Below, piece by piece: positions 5,449 through 12,936 of a stretch of DNA of 17,198 nucleotides. This DNA is from CAYQZD01 sp964421875 (GTDB lineage Bacteria; Electryoneota; Tariuqbacteria; Tariuqbacterales; Tariuqbacteraceae), in contig CAYQZD010000080.1 in the NCBI GenBank assembly GCA_964421875.1, forward strand, positions 1-17,198. The letters run 5' to 3'. The notes under the pieces were generated by a model. That model saw nothing but the letters and a program-made list of their open reading frames with translations. It made no database searches and had not been told where the DNA came from. Position numbers and translations under genes: made by a program. Positions within the stretch are counted from its first letter, which is position 1. The number at the start of each line of letters is the position of its first letter.

Positions 5449-7808
5449 AGAAGTCCTACAGCGTGCTGAACAGCCGCGCTCCGCGGGTGGACGCCTTCGA
5501 CAAGGTTACCGGCAGGGCGGTCTACACCGACGATTTGAAGCGTCCGGGGATGCTTTACGGCGCAATCCTGCACAGCCCCTTGGCGCACGCCAAAATCCTC
5601 AGTATCGACACATCGGAAGCGGAGAAGCTCCCCGGGGTGAAGGCGGTTATAACCTATAAGGATACGCCTGGAATTTCATATGGCGTGAGTCCGGCTCGCT
5701 ACGATGAGCAGGTTTTCTGCTCGGATAAAGCGCGCTATGTCGGCGATGAAATCGCGGCGGTGGCGGCGGAAAGTTATGAAATCGCCCGCAACGCTATCGA
5801 CCTTATCAAGGTGGAGTTCGAGGAACTTCCCCCGGTTTTGGACGGGCTAAAAGCGCGGGACGAGGAGGCGCCCCAGGTTCATGACAAGTATAAGCGCAAT
5901 ACGGTGCAGGAAGTCCATTGGAAATTCGGCGAGGTCGAAGCCGCCAAGAAGGAAGCGCACATCGTCCGCACCGACACGCTTAGTTCCAAGATGCAGGACG
6001 CCGCCTTTATGGAGCCGCAATCGGCTTTGGCGGAGTTCGATTCCGAAGGTTACCTGACGATGCACAGTTCCACTCAGGCGCCGCACTACGTCCAGCGCAC
6101 CTTAGCGATGGCTTTGAATCTGCCGCTGCACAAGGTGCGGGTAGTAAAGCCGGCGGTGGGAGGTGGTTTTGGACCTAAAGCGTCATGCTCTTCGATGGAA
6201 CTCATCACCTGTTTGCTGGCAATGAAGACAGGAAGACCGGTGAAGACCACCTTCGACCGGGAGGAGGTGTTTCTCCATTCCCGCGCCCGGCACCAGTTCT
6301 TTCACAAGATGACCATAGGAGTGCGGAAGGACGGGACGCTGGCGTTTCTGGAACATGAATGCACCCTCGACGGGGGAGCCTACTGCAGTTTCGGCATCGC
6401 CACAGTTTATTACGCCGGGTCGCTACTGGGAGGGCCTTACCGGCTGGAGAATATGAACTACGACGGCTGGCGGGTGGTGACCAACAAGCCCGCTTGCGGA
6501 GCGCAGCGGGGGCACGGCGCGGTGATTGCGCGGGCGCTGTTCGAAATCCAGCTCGACCGTATCGCCGAGGAATTGGGGATGGATCCGGTTGAACTACGGC
6601 TGAAGAATGTGCGCGAGGCGGGCGAAACCACCTGCAACGAGCTCTATCTTTCCAGCTTCGGGATGCGCGAAGCGTTGGAGGCGGTGCGGGACAGCGCAGC
6701 CTGGAAGAAGTCGCGCGGCGAGCTTCCCCCTGGCAAGGGTATCGGCGCGGCCTGCGGATTTTTCGTGTCCGGCGCAGGGTATCCGATTTATTACAGCACG
6801 ACCTTTCACTGCACCGTGGTTATCAAACTCAGCGAAGTCGGCGGCGGGGTGATTGTGGAATCCGGGGCGGCGGACATCGGGCAGGGGAGCGACACAATGT
6901 TGGCGATGATAGCCGCCGAAGTGCTGGGGATACCGCTTACCGATGTGAAAGTGCTGTCGGGCGATTCCGATTTGGCGGTGGATTTGGGGGCTTATTCCTC
7001 CCGCACCACGCTGATGACCGGCAACGCCTGCAAGGAAGCGGCGGAATCGGTGAAGCGGCAGATGCTGGAGGTCATCGCCCTTAAGACCGGCGTCCCGGCG
7101 GGTGAACTGGACATCGCCGACGGGAAAGTGGTCTGGTCTGGCGGCGAACTTGATGTCAAGGAACTGCGCCATGAATTCCGCAAGGAACATCGCGGTTTCG
7201 AAGGGACGCCGCTAGACGGTCCCCTGACCTTCGGCGAAGCCTCGCGCATCGCTTTCTTGGAAAAGGGGAGTATAGTGGGAACCGGCAAGTATAAGCCTCC
7301 CAAACTGGGCGGCTCCTTCAAGGGAGCGGCGGTGGGCACCAGCCCCGCTTTTGGCTGCAGCGCGCAGGTGGCCGAGGTCACGGTCGATTTGGACACCGGC
7401 GAGGTTACGGTGGATAAAATCACCGGAGCGCACGACTGCGGTTTCGCCATCAACCGGACTCAGGTCGAAGGGCAGATGCAGGGATCGATGATGATGGGGA
7501 TGGGGGAAGCGCTGATGGAGGAGGTCAAATACGACGACTGCGGCAGGATAGTGAACGCCAATTTAGCGGAATACAAGATTCCCACCGCGCTGGATATGCC
7601 GCCGCTGGAATCGATTATCATCGAAAGCGATGAACCGGCGGGTCCTTTCGGCGCGAAAGAGGTGGGGGAGGGGGCGATTATGCCCACCATCCCGGCGATA
7701 CTGAACGCAATCTACAACGCTACAGGAGTGCGAATCGATGAACTGCCGGTCACGCCGGAAAGGATAAGGATGGCGGTGGGGGGGAAGGATTTAGGGGGTG
7801 GGGGGTAG
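5445..7808 (+). CDS. Molybdenum hydroxylase Mo-pterin-binding large subunit (XDH family, HcrA-like motifs)
   Basis: This is the catalytic subunit, binding molybdopterin (often the cytosine dinucleotide form) and hydroxylating or reducing an aromatic or N-heterocyclic substrate. From ATG 5445 it has 787 residues, normal for the family. The N-terminus SRAPRVDAFDKVTGRAVYTDDL is the usual opening. Motifs follow in order: VGGGFGPK (first Mo-pterin contact), CGAQRGHGAV in the position of the family RxFG loop, DIGQGSDT, and near the C-terminus FGAKEVGEG with the expected catalytic Glu. The FGAKExxEG and GQGSDT variants recall 4-hydroxybenzoyl-CoA reductase HcrA, but the matching FAD subunit lacks the HcrB iron-sulfur loop, so the substrate is left open. 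The start overlaps the preceding stop (ATGA). The earlier in-frame ATG at 5250 would run inside that gene and is rejected. The 3' end is G-rich and borders a damaged assembly region. Confidence 0.92.
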   Translation: MKKSYSVLNSRAPRVDAFDKVTGRAVYTDDLKRPGMLYGAILHSPLAHAKILSIDTSEAEKLPGVKAVITYKDTPGISYGVSPARYDEQVFCSDKARYVGDEIAAVAAESYEIARNAIDLIKVEFEELPPVLDGLKARDEEAPQVHDKYKRNTVQEVHWKFGEVEAAKKEAHIVRTDTLSSKMQDAAFMEPQSALAEFDSEGYLTMHSSTQAPHYVQRTLAMALNLPLHKVRVVKPAVGGGFGPKASCSSMELITCLLAMKTGRPVKTTFDREEVFLHSRARHQFFHKMTIGVRKDGTLAFLEHECTLDGGAYCSFGIATVYYAGSLLGGPYRLENMNYDGWRVVTNKPACGAQRGHGAVIARALFEIQLDRIAEELGMDPVELRLKNVREAGETTCNELYLSSFGMREALEAVRDSAAWKKSRGELPPGKGIGAACGFFVSGAGYPIYYSTTFHCTVVIKLSEVGGGVIVESGAADIGQGSDTMLAMIAAEVLGIPLTDVKVLSGDSDLAVDLGAYSSRTTLMTGNACKEAAESVKRQMLEVIALKTGVPAGELDIADGKVVWSGGELDVKELRHEFRKEHRGFEGTPLDGPLTFGEASRIAFLEKGSIVGTGKYKPPKLGGSFKGAAVGTSPAFGCSAQVAEVTVDLDTGEVTVDKITGAHDCGFAINRTQVEGQMQGSMMMGMGEALMEEVKYDDCGRIVNANLAEYKIPTALDMPPLESIIIESDEPAGPFGAKEVGEGAIMPTIPAILNAIYNATGVRIDELPVTPERIRMAVGGKDLGGGG

Positions 7809-7822
7809 GGATTATAGCTATG

Positions 7823-7924
7823 NNNNNNNNNNAAACGCCGAAGGAAAGCCCTGGTCGTCAGGGACGGCAGCGAGGAAAAGGGGGGGGGGGGGGGGGGGGG
7901 TGGGAGGGGGGGGGGGGGGGGGGG
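7823..7924. other. Assembly gap and poly-G tract, probable scaffold artefact
   Basis: Ten N (7823-7832) are followed by 47 ordinary bases and then runs of 21, 3 and 19 G broken by single T and A (7880-7924). The 20 bases before the gap (gtagggattatagctatg with flanking G) recur immediately after the G tract at about 7924-7941. The simplest reading is two contig ends that overlap but were scaffolded apart. The true distance between the Mo-subunit stop and 7942 may be much shorter. Confidence 0.7.
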
Positions 7925-7966
7925 TAGGGATTATAGCTATGCTGATAAAGATTGTCCGATGTTTTT

Positions 7967-8111
7967 GTAGGGGTTCAAGATGTTGAATCCCTACTTTTTG
8001 GGTGTGTTGCCGAAATCCCGTTTCCGTGGTGTCGGGTCCCCGCACCCGACACCAAACAACTGTTATTATTAAAATTGCTGTTGACTGCGGAGAGTTGACA
8101 GCACACATAAC
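7967..8111 (+). repeat. Composite intergenic repeat module
   Basis: The hairpin gtaggggttcaa-gatg-ttgaatccctac (7967-7994) is followed by gtgttgccgaaa. Then comes a reverse-oriented GGGTGCGGGGACCC-core hairpin (8028-8053) and a ttgactgcggagagttgac segment (8081-8100). Positions 8003-8111 align throughout with 16434-16540. No gene is present. Confidence 0.65.
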
Positions 8112-8137
8112 AGGGTACGGACAGTCTGTCCGATAAT

Positions 8138-8222
8138 GTGATTGCGAGGATGCCGCAGGCGGACGAAGCAATCTGTAAAGTCATATTAATCAATAAGATT
8201 GCTTCGCTTCGTTCGCAATGAC
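8138..8222 (+). repeat. MITE-like repeat with GTSATTGCGA ends
   Basis: This 85-bp element has ends gtgattgcga and tcgcaatgac. It has a second internal inverted pair (cgaagcaatct / agattgcttcg) around an AT-rich middle. It belongs with the 84-bp element at 12741-12824. A 15-nt perfect palindrome, cggacagtctgtccg, lies just upstream at 8118-8132. Confidence 0.7.
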
Positions 8223-8278
8223 AGAATGCGTTTTTGTTATTCACGGACAGACTGCGGAGAGCCTGCGCCACGATAAAG

Positions 8279-8320
8279 AATGGGCTTACAGATTCCGGAC
8301 GAGCCGGAATGGCGCCCATT
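8279..8320 (-). terminator. Possible terminator hairpin of the thioredoxin/NHL gene
   Basis: A nested stem pairs aatgggc (8279-8285) with gcccatt (8314-8320), with an inner REP-like stem attccgg/ccggaat. Read on the minus strand it lies about 45 bp after the stop at 8365 and is followed by TTCTTTAT. On the plus strand a run of five T (8319-8323) follows, so it could work in both directions. It may also be just another repeat. Confidence 0.35.
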
Positions 8321-8364
8321 TTTGTTATTGTCGGACAAACTGCAGAAACCCTGCTACATTCTTA

Positions 8365-10356
8365 TCAATTATGAACATTATGAGCGATTGACACTGTGGT
8401 TGCGGCGCCTGCATTGCCCGCTTCCACCGGGAGAATCCAGCGGCGGTTTTCGAAATAGCACAATCCCTCGTTTTCAGTCTGGCAGTAGTTCAGGCTGAGT
8501 TCAATCGCAAATTCCGTTTCGCCCGCCAGCCACTCCACCGGTATGTTTATGGACAAGTCATTCGATTGGAATATGGTTTCCTTAAGTTTCGCTGCGTAGG
8601 GGTTGGAATTCTTTATTTCCACGCTCATCCGCGTGCCCGGGGTAATTTTATAGCCGTCATCGAGGTGGACGGTTAGCATAATGCCCCCCTTGCCGCCGGC
8701 GGCTTTTTTCCGGTCGAGTCTAACATAATCGTCCGGGGATTCGGCCGGCGCAGCGGCCGGTTTGTCCAATCCCTTCAGATTCAAGGTCCGAACCGTCTTG
8801 CTGTTCAAATCGACGATGCGAATCAGGTGGTTATTGGTGTCGGCGACATAGATTAAACCATTGGGAGCGGCGGCGATACCTGCCGGTTCATTGAAGGCGG
8901 CTTGGGTGAAACCGCCGTCTTCAATCCCCTCTTTTCCGGTTCCCGCCAGTGTCATTGAAGTCCGCTGTTTCGGATTAATCACTTTTATCTTATTATTGTA
9001 AGTGTCGGCGATATAGAGTAATCCCTCGTGATATGCCACTCCGAGGGGATGCTGCAACCGGACCCTATTCCCTTTACCGTCGATATCGCCGAATTCGAAG
9101 AGGCCTTCGCCGACAATGCTCACCACCAGACCATCAGGTCTCGTATCCGCCCAGCGGATGGCTGAAACCTCGCTATCGGCGAAGTACAGCCCTTCGCCGT
9201 CGGTGGTCAGCCCCGAAGGCTGCGCCAGGGCGGCGCTCTTCAAGGCTCCGTCCTGAATGTTTTCGTAGCCCGAACCGGCGTGAACGGCGATGCGCCCGCT
9301 CTTAAGGTCCAGCGACCAGATTTGATGGAAACCGGCCATAGCGATGTATAGTTTTTCCTTGAGCACTGCTAAATCCCAGGGCGAGTTTAGGGGAACGGAC
9401 AGGGGGTCGTCCCCGCCCCTTGTGTAGCGGCGCGCCTGATGACCGATGCCTGCGATAGTCTTGACCTCGCGTTTTTTCAAGTCAGCGGCGCGGAGGGAAT
9501 GATTCTCGGTGTCTGCGATATAGAGCGTGTTTCCTACAAGCGCTGTGCCCTGAGGATGGTTGAATTGGGCGTTGTCGAAGGCGCCGTCCTTGAACCCGGA
9601 GTCGCCGGAACCTATCACATTTAACACCTTACCGTCGGGCAGAGACACTATCAGAATCCGGTTATGATTCGAGTCGGTGATGAAGAGGGTGTCGCCTTCC
9701 GAACTGAGCGATACTTTGCCGGGGAAGGACAGAATCGACTCCTTAATCCCCTCGCTTTCACGGACGAGGTTCAGGGGTTGGCGGTCGAGTATCCCTTTCT
9801 TCTCGAATTCGGCAATCATTTTGGCGATTATCGGGTCGAAGGCTTCGGGCGCGCCTTCGCCGGATTGCTGTGACACTATGTAACCTTGCGGGTCGATAAG
9901 CGCCATTGTGGGCCAGGCGTTGGCGCTGTAGGTCCGCCAGACTCTGAAATCCCGGTCGTTCACCACCGGGTGTTCAATTTCGTAGCGCAGGATTGCCTGG
10001 CGGATGTTTTCCGTTTCGCCCTCATTAGCGAATTTGGCGGAATGGACGCCGATAACGACCAGGGCGTCGCCGTATTTATGCTCGAGTTTTTTCAATTTCG
10101 GCAGGACATGCATACAATTGATACAGCAATAGGTCCAAAAATCCAACAGAACCACTTTCCCGCGAAGTTCTTTCAGGGTAAGCGGCTGCCCCGTATTCAA
10201 CCATTGCAATCCCGCCGGAAATTCCGGGGCTCTGATATTATCTTTTCCGTAAACCATCATTTTGTTCTCTTCATTGTTTAAGACCAGGCTCAAGATTGAA
10301 ACCATCGTTAAAACGGAGAATATCGAAGCGAAAATCCAGAATTTTCTTGGTAACAT
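8365..10356 (-). CDS. NHLRC2-like thioredoxin-fold protein with NHL repeats
   Basis: This 663-residue protein resembles the NHLRC2 family: a TlpA/thioredoxin-like domain followed by an NHL beta-propeller and a C-terminal beta domain. Residues 7-27 form a hydrophobic signal or anchor, so it probably works in the periplasm. The thioredoxin active site is CCINC (77-81), with CxxC at Cys78-Cys81 preceded by LLDFWTY and the cis-Pro in AWPT (Pro149). About 190-540 hold repeated units such as LFITDSNHNRILIV, LYIADTENHSLR, LYIADTYNNKIKVI and IYVADTNNHLIRIV. The C-terminal region (about 560-650) with SLNYCQTENEGLCYF resembles the DsbD N-terminal immunoglobulin-like domain and holds a second Cys pair. 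The start is set by AGGAGG about nine bases upstream. It stands alone and divergent from the mla operon; its partner is unknown. Confidence 0.88.
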   Translation of the reverse strand: MLPRKFWIFASIFSVLTMVSILSLVLNNEENKMMVYGKDNIRAPEFPAGLQWLNTGQPLTLKELRGKVVLLDFWTYCCINCMHVLPKLKKLEHKYGDALVVIGVHSAKFANEGETENIRQAILRYEIEHPVVNDRDFRVWRTYSANAWPTMALIDPQGYIVSQQSGEGAPEAFDPIIAKMIAEFEKKGILDRQPLNLVRESEGIKESILSFPGKVSLSSEGDTLFITDSNHNRILIVSLPDGKVLNVIGSGDSGFKDGAFDNAQFNHPQGTALVGNTLYIADTENHSLRAADLKKREVKTIAGIGHQARRYTRGGDDPLSVPLNSPWDLAVLKEKLYIAMAGFHQIWSLDLKSGRIAVHAGSGYENIQDGALKSAALAQPSGLTTDGEGLYFADSEVSAIRWADTRPDGLVVSIVGEGLFEFGDIDGKGNRVRLQHPLGVAYHEGLLYIADTYNNKIKVINPKQRTSMTLAGTGKEGIEDGGFTQAAFNEPAGIAAAPNGLIYVADTNNHLIRIVDLNSKTVRTLNLKGLDKPAAAPAESPDDYVRLDRKKAAGGKGGIMLTVHLDDGYKITPGTRMSVEIKNSNPYAAKLKETIFQSNDLSINIPVEWLAGETEFAIELSLNYCQTENEGLCYFENRRWILPVEAGNAGAATTVSIAHNVHN

Positions 10357-10437
10357 CTTGAAATCCTCCTAACTTTGTCATACTCTATTATTTGTTATGG
10401 TGTGTGGCTTTATGTATGCTAAAGTATAAGCAATATA

Positions 10438-10505
10438 GTCATTCCGGCGCAGCCGGAATCCTTCCGGAAAAGAAAGATTCTGGCTTGCTTTGCCGCCAGA
10501 ATGAC
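10438..10505 (+). repeat. REP-like inverted pair in the divergent intergenic region
   Basis: The arm gtcattccggcgcagccgga... is followed, after a 10-bp purine-rich spacer, by gattctggc...gccagaatgac, with gtcat ends facing outward as at 16784-16859. It lies between the divergent thioredoxin/NHL and mlaE genes. The rest of 10357-10769 is AT-rich, with no gene and one promoter candidate. Confidence 0.65.
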
Positions 10506-10706
10506 GATTTTGATTCAAATCGTTTAAATGTTTCGTTGTGGCTGCTTGATTTCCGTAAGTCACTATTTAGTTTTACGTTAATCATTGTCTATCTTTATTA
10601 TCTTTGAAGTGTGCAATAATCATTCCGACTCTCTTTCTGCGATGATGCTGAATCTAATAACCTTTAATTCAATGACTTATGAATCTCATAAATACTCAAG
10701 ACAAGT

Positions 10707-10734
10707 TTGCTTAATTGAAAAAATATTGTATATT
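10707..10734 (+). promoter_or_regulatory. Candidate sigma-70-type promoter of the mla operon
   Basis: TTGCTT (10707-10712) and TATATT (10729-10734) are separated by 16 bp in AT-rich DNA, 35 bp before the mlaE start. The spacing and position fit, but the match is by eye and other AT-rich hexamers are nearby. Confidence 0.35.
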
Positions 10735-10769
10735 TTTGGTATGAATGGGACTGATATTTCAGAGACCTG

Positions 10770-11912
10770 ATGAAAACTGAAGATTCAGAATACCGGTTGG
10801 ACATCTCCGAGAACGGAGATGGGAGTATCACCATCGAGCTTGAAGGAGTGGTCGGCTTCAGCACCGTGGAATCGATTTTATCCAAGGTCGAGGGCGCTAT
10901 CAAGCGGCATTCCGGCGGTGAAATCACTTTGCGGATGGATAATGTCAGATATTTCGATTCCGCCGGCACCGCAATGCTGCTTAAAATCCACCGGGAACTG
11001 GGCAAGCGGAGAATCGCCTTTAAAATGGGTGAAGTCAGCCGCGAGGTCAGCGAATTCCTCCGCCTTATCAATTTTGAGAAGCTGCTGAAGCCGGAGGCTT
11101 TCAGCGTCCATATCCCCCGCAACTTCTTCGAGATGCTGGGGGAGATGATAATTGAGATTGAGAGGGATTTGCGCCGGATGACGCTGTTTATTGGGAAGTT
11201 CACCCTCTCGATGCTGTGGAATTTACGCCACCCCGGCAGGACTCGATGGCGGGAAGTGGTTTTCCTCACCCAGCGGGCTGGCGCTGAGGCTTTCCCTATC
11301 GTCGCTCTCCTGAGCCTGCTCATTGGACTGGTAACCGCATTTTCGTCCGCGGTTCAGCTCCGCCAATTCGGAGCTAACATCTTCATCGCCGATCTGGTGG
11401 GAATCGGGATGACACGGGAGTTGGGCCCGCTGATTACCGCCATCATCCTTACGGGCAGGTCGGGGTCGGCTTTTGCCGCTGAAATCGGGACGATGCAGAT
11501 TTCCGATGAAATCGACGCCCTCACAGTGATGGGCATCAAACCATTGCAGTACCTGGTTCTGCCCCGGATATTAGCGGTGATGCTGGCGATGCCGTTTTTA
11601 ACTTTGTTCTCCGACTTCTTCGGTGTGCTGGGAGGGCTTATTATATCTATGCTGAGCCTGAATTTGACTTTGACAGCTTTTCTGAACCAATTGGAACTGG
11701 CCATCGACCTCTGGGACGTTTTCTCAGGTGTGCTTAAGGCTTTCGTTTTCGGTATTTTGGTGGCGGGCGTCGGCTGCTACCGCGGGCTGGAGACGCGGGG
11801 CGGAGCTTTAGGGGTGGGACAAAGCACCACTTCTTCGGTGGTCAGCGGCATCTTCCTGATTGTAGTCGCCGATTCAGCCTTCGCCATTCTGTTTCATTAT
11901 CTGGGATTATAG
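10770..11912 (+). CDS. mlaE: MlaE-family lipid ABC transporter permease with N-terminal STAS domain
   Basis: This is the inner-membrane permease of an Mla/MCE phospholipid transporter. In the 380 residues, positions 1-95 are a STAS domain (FDSAGTAMLLKIHRELGKRR), the job done by separate MlaB in Escherichia coli. Residues about 120-380 are the MlaE permease. They include an amphipathic lead-in helix, the segment FPIVALLSLLIGLVTAF, and the family signature GIGMTRELGPLITAIILTGR with SGSAFAAEIGTMQ. Several hydrophobic helices follow. STAS-permease fusion is common outside Proteobacteria. The stop is 3 bp before the TTG start of the ATPase gene, so the two are coupled. Only a weak Shine-Dalgarno-like purine stretch precedes the ATG. 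Confidence 0.93.
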   Translation: MKTEDSEYRLDISENGDGSITIELEGVVGFSTVESILSKVEGAIKRHSGGEITLRMDNVRYFDSAGTAMLLKIHRELGKRRIAFKMGEVSREVSEFLRLINFEKLLKPEAFSVHIPRNFFEMLGEMIIEIERDLRRMTLFIGKFTLSMLWNLRHPGRTRWREVVFLTQRAGAEAFPIVALLSLLIGLVTAFSSAVQLRQFGANIFIADLVGIGMTRELGPLITAIILTGRSGSAFAAEIGTMQISDEIDALTVMGIKPLQYLVLPRILAVMLAMPFLTLFSDFFGVLGGLIISMLSLNLTLTAFLNQLELAIDLWDVFSGVLKAFVFGILVAGVGCYRGLETRGGALGVGQSTTSSVVSGIFLIVVADSAFAILFHYLGL

Positions 11913-11915
11913 CGT

Positions 11916-12683
11916 TTGGAAGAGAAAAAACCCACTATAGAAGTGAGAAACCTCACAGTCCGCTACGGCGAAAATCTGGTGCTGGACGACATCTCCTTCG
12001 ATGTTTTCCCTGGTGAAATCTTCGTGATACTAGGTGAAAGCGGCTGCGGAAAAACCACCCTTCTGAAGCATATGGTAGGCCTGCGCCGGCCGGAGGCGGG
12101 TGAGGTTTTCATCGATGGGGAAAACATTACTATGTCGCAAGGCGTTGACCGTGACCGGATTCTGCAGAAATTCGGGGTGCTGTTCCAATCCGGCGCGCTG
12201 TTAGGTTCGATGACTCTGGGGGAGAATGTGTCGCTTCCCTTGAAGGAATCGACGCGTCTATCGCGCGATATGATAGAGGAACTGGCGCGAATGAAGCTGA
12301 CTATGGTGGGACTGGAGGGGCGGGAAACGCTTTTTCCCGCCGAACTCAGCGGCGGGATGAAAAAAAGGGGCGGGCTGGCCCGCGCTATCGCACTCGACCC
12401 GCAAATATTGTTCTTCGACGAGCCTTCCGCGGGATTGGACCCGGTGACCCAGGTAGGTCTGGATGAACTGATTATCGGTTTTAACGCGAATTTGGGGACT
12501 ACGATGGTGGTGGTCACACACGAACTGCAGAGCATCTTTAAAATCGCCCAGCGGGTGATTATGTTAGACCGTGAAACCCACAAAATCATCGGGGAGGGGG
12601 AACCGGAGTATCTTCGTGACCATAGCGACAATCCCAAGATTCGAGCTTTCTTTCGGCGGGAACCTTTGAAGGTTATTCAGTAG
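11916..12683 (+). CDS. mlaF: MlaF-type ABC transporter ATPase
   Basis: This cytoplasmic ATPase of the lipid transporter drives MlaE. It has 255 residues with a complete ABC domain: Walker A GESGCGKTT (40-48), Q-loop LFQSGAL (Gln91), signature LSGGMKKR (144-151), Walker B ILFFDEPSAGLD (164-175) and the H-loop VVVTHE near 200. LFQSGALLGSMTLGENV is typical of the MlaF branch. Translation starts at TTG, 3 bp after the mlaE stop, without a clear Shine-Dalgarno, so reinitiation from mlaE is likely. A repeat-filled gap of about 250 bp separates it from mlaD. Confidence 0.95.
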   Translation: MEEKKPTIEVRNLTVRYGENLVLDDISFDVFPGEIFVILGESGCGKTTLLKHMVGLRRPEAGEVFIDGENITMSQGVDRDRILQKFGVLFQSGALLGSMTLGENVSLPLKESTRLSRDMIEELARMKLTMVGLEGRETLFPAELSGGMKKRGGLARAIALDPQILFFDEPSAGLDPVTQVGLDELIIGFNANLGTTMVVVTHELQSIFKIAQRVIMLDRETHKIIGEGEPEYLRDHSDNPKIRAFFRREPLKVIQ

Positions 12684-12740
12684 ATAATTTTGAAACAGTT
12701 GTAGTATTTAATTAGTTTTTATTGAAAAAGTCACCTATTT

Positions 12741-12824
12741 GTCATTGCGAACGAAGTGAAGCAATCGGAAAATCCTATCCAATACTCCCCGATTTCTTCA
12801 AGGCTTTCAGCCTTTCGCAATGAC
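12741..12824 (+). repeat. MITE-like element with 11-bp terminal inverted repeats inside the mla operon
   Basis: The ends gtcattgcgaa and ttcgcaatgac are perfect 11-bp inverted repeats. An inner pair, gaagcaatcgg / ccgatttcttc, is nearly complementary. The element is 84 bp, almost the same size as the related one at 8138-8222. It may form a transcript hairpin between mlaF and mlaD. Confidence 0.75.
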
Positions 12825-12936
12825 ATTTCTATCCGCAATTAAGAGACCTGATTAATATTATTTCATTCCGCCGGCGCGGAGTGGTCGAATAATGAACCAT
12901 TTGTGAAGTTATCCATCGGCGACAGGAGAATTCGTA

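Noticed and set aside
6594..7190. Minus-strand open frame of 198 codons inside the Mo subunit
   Set aside because: It lies opposite a well-supported gene in GC-rich DNA and has no recognisable domain or ribosome site.
743..7808. Firm assignment as 4-hydroxybenzoyl-CoA reductase (hcrABC)
   Set aside because: The Mo subunit has some HcrA-like motifs, but the FAD subunit lacks the HcrB four-cysteine loop, so the substrate is left open.
10664..11323. Minus-strand open frame of 219 codons over the mlaE start
   Set aside because: It is Ser/Arg-rich shadow coding opposite the STAS domain.
11963..12637. Minus-strand open frame of 224 codons over mlaF
   Set aside because: It lies opposite Walker A, signature and Walker B motifs, so it is a shadow.
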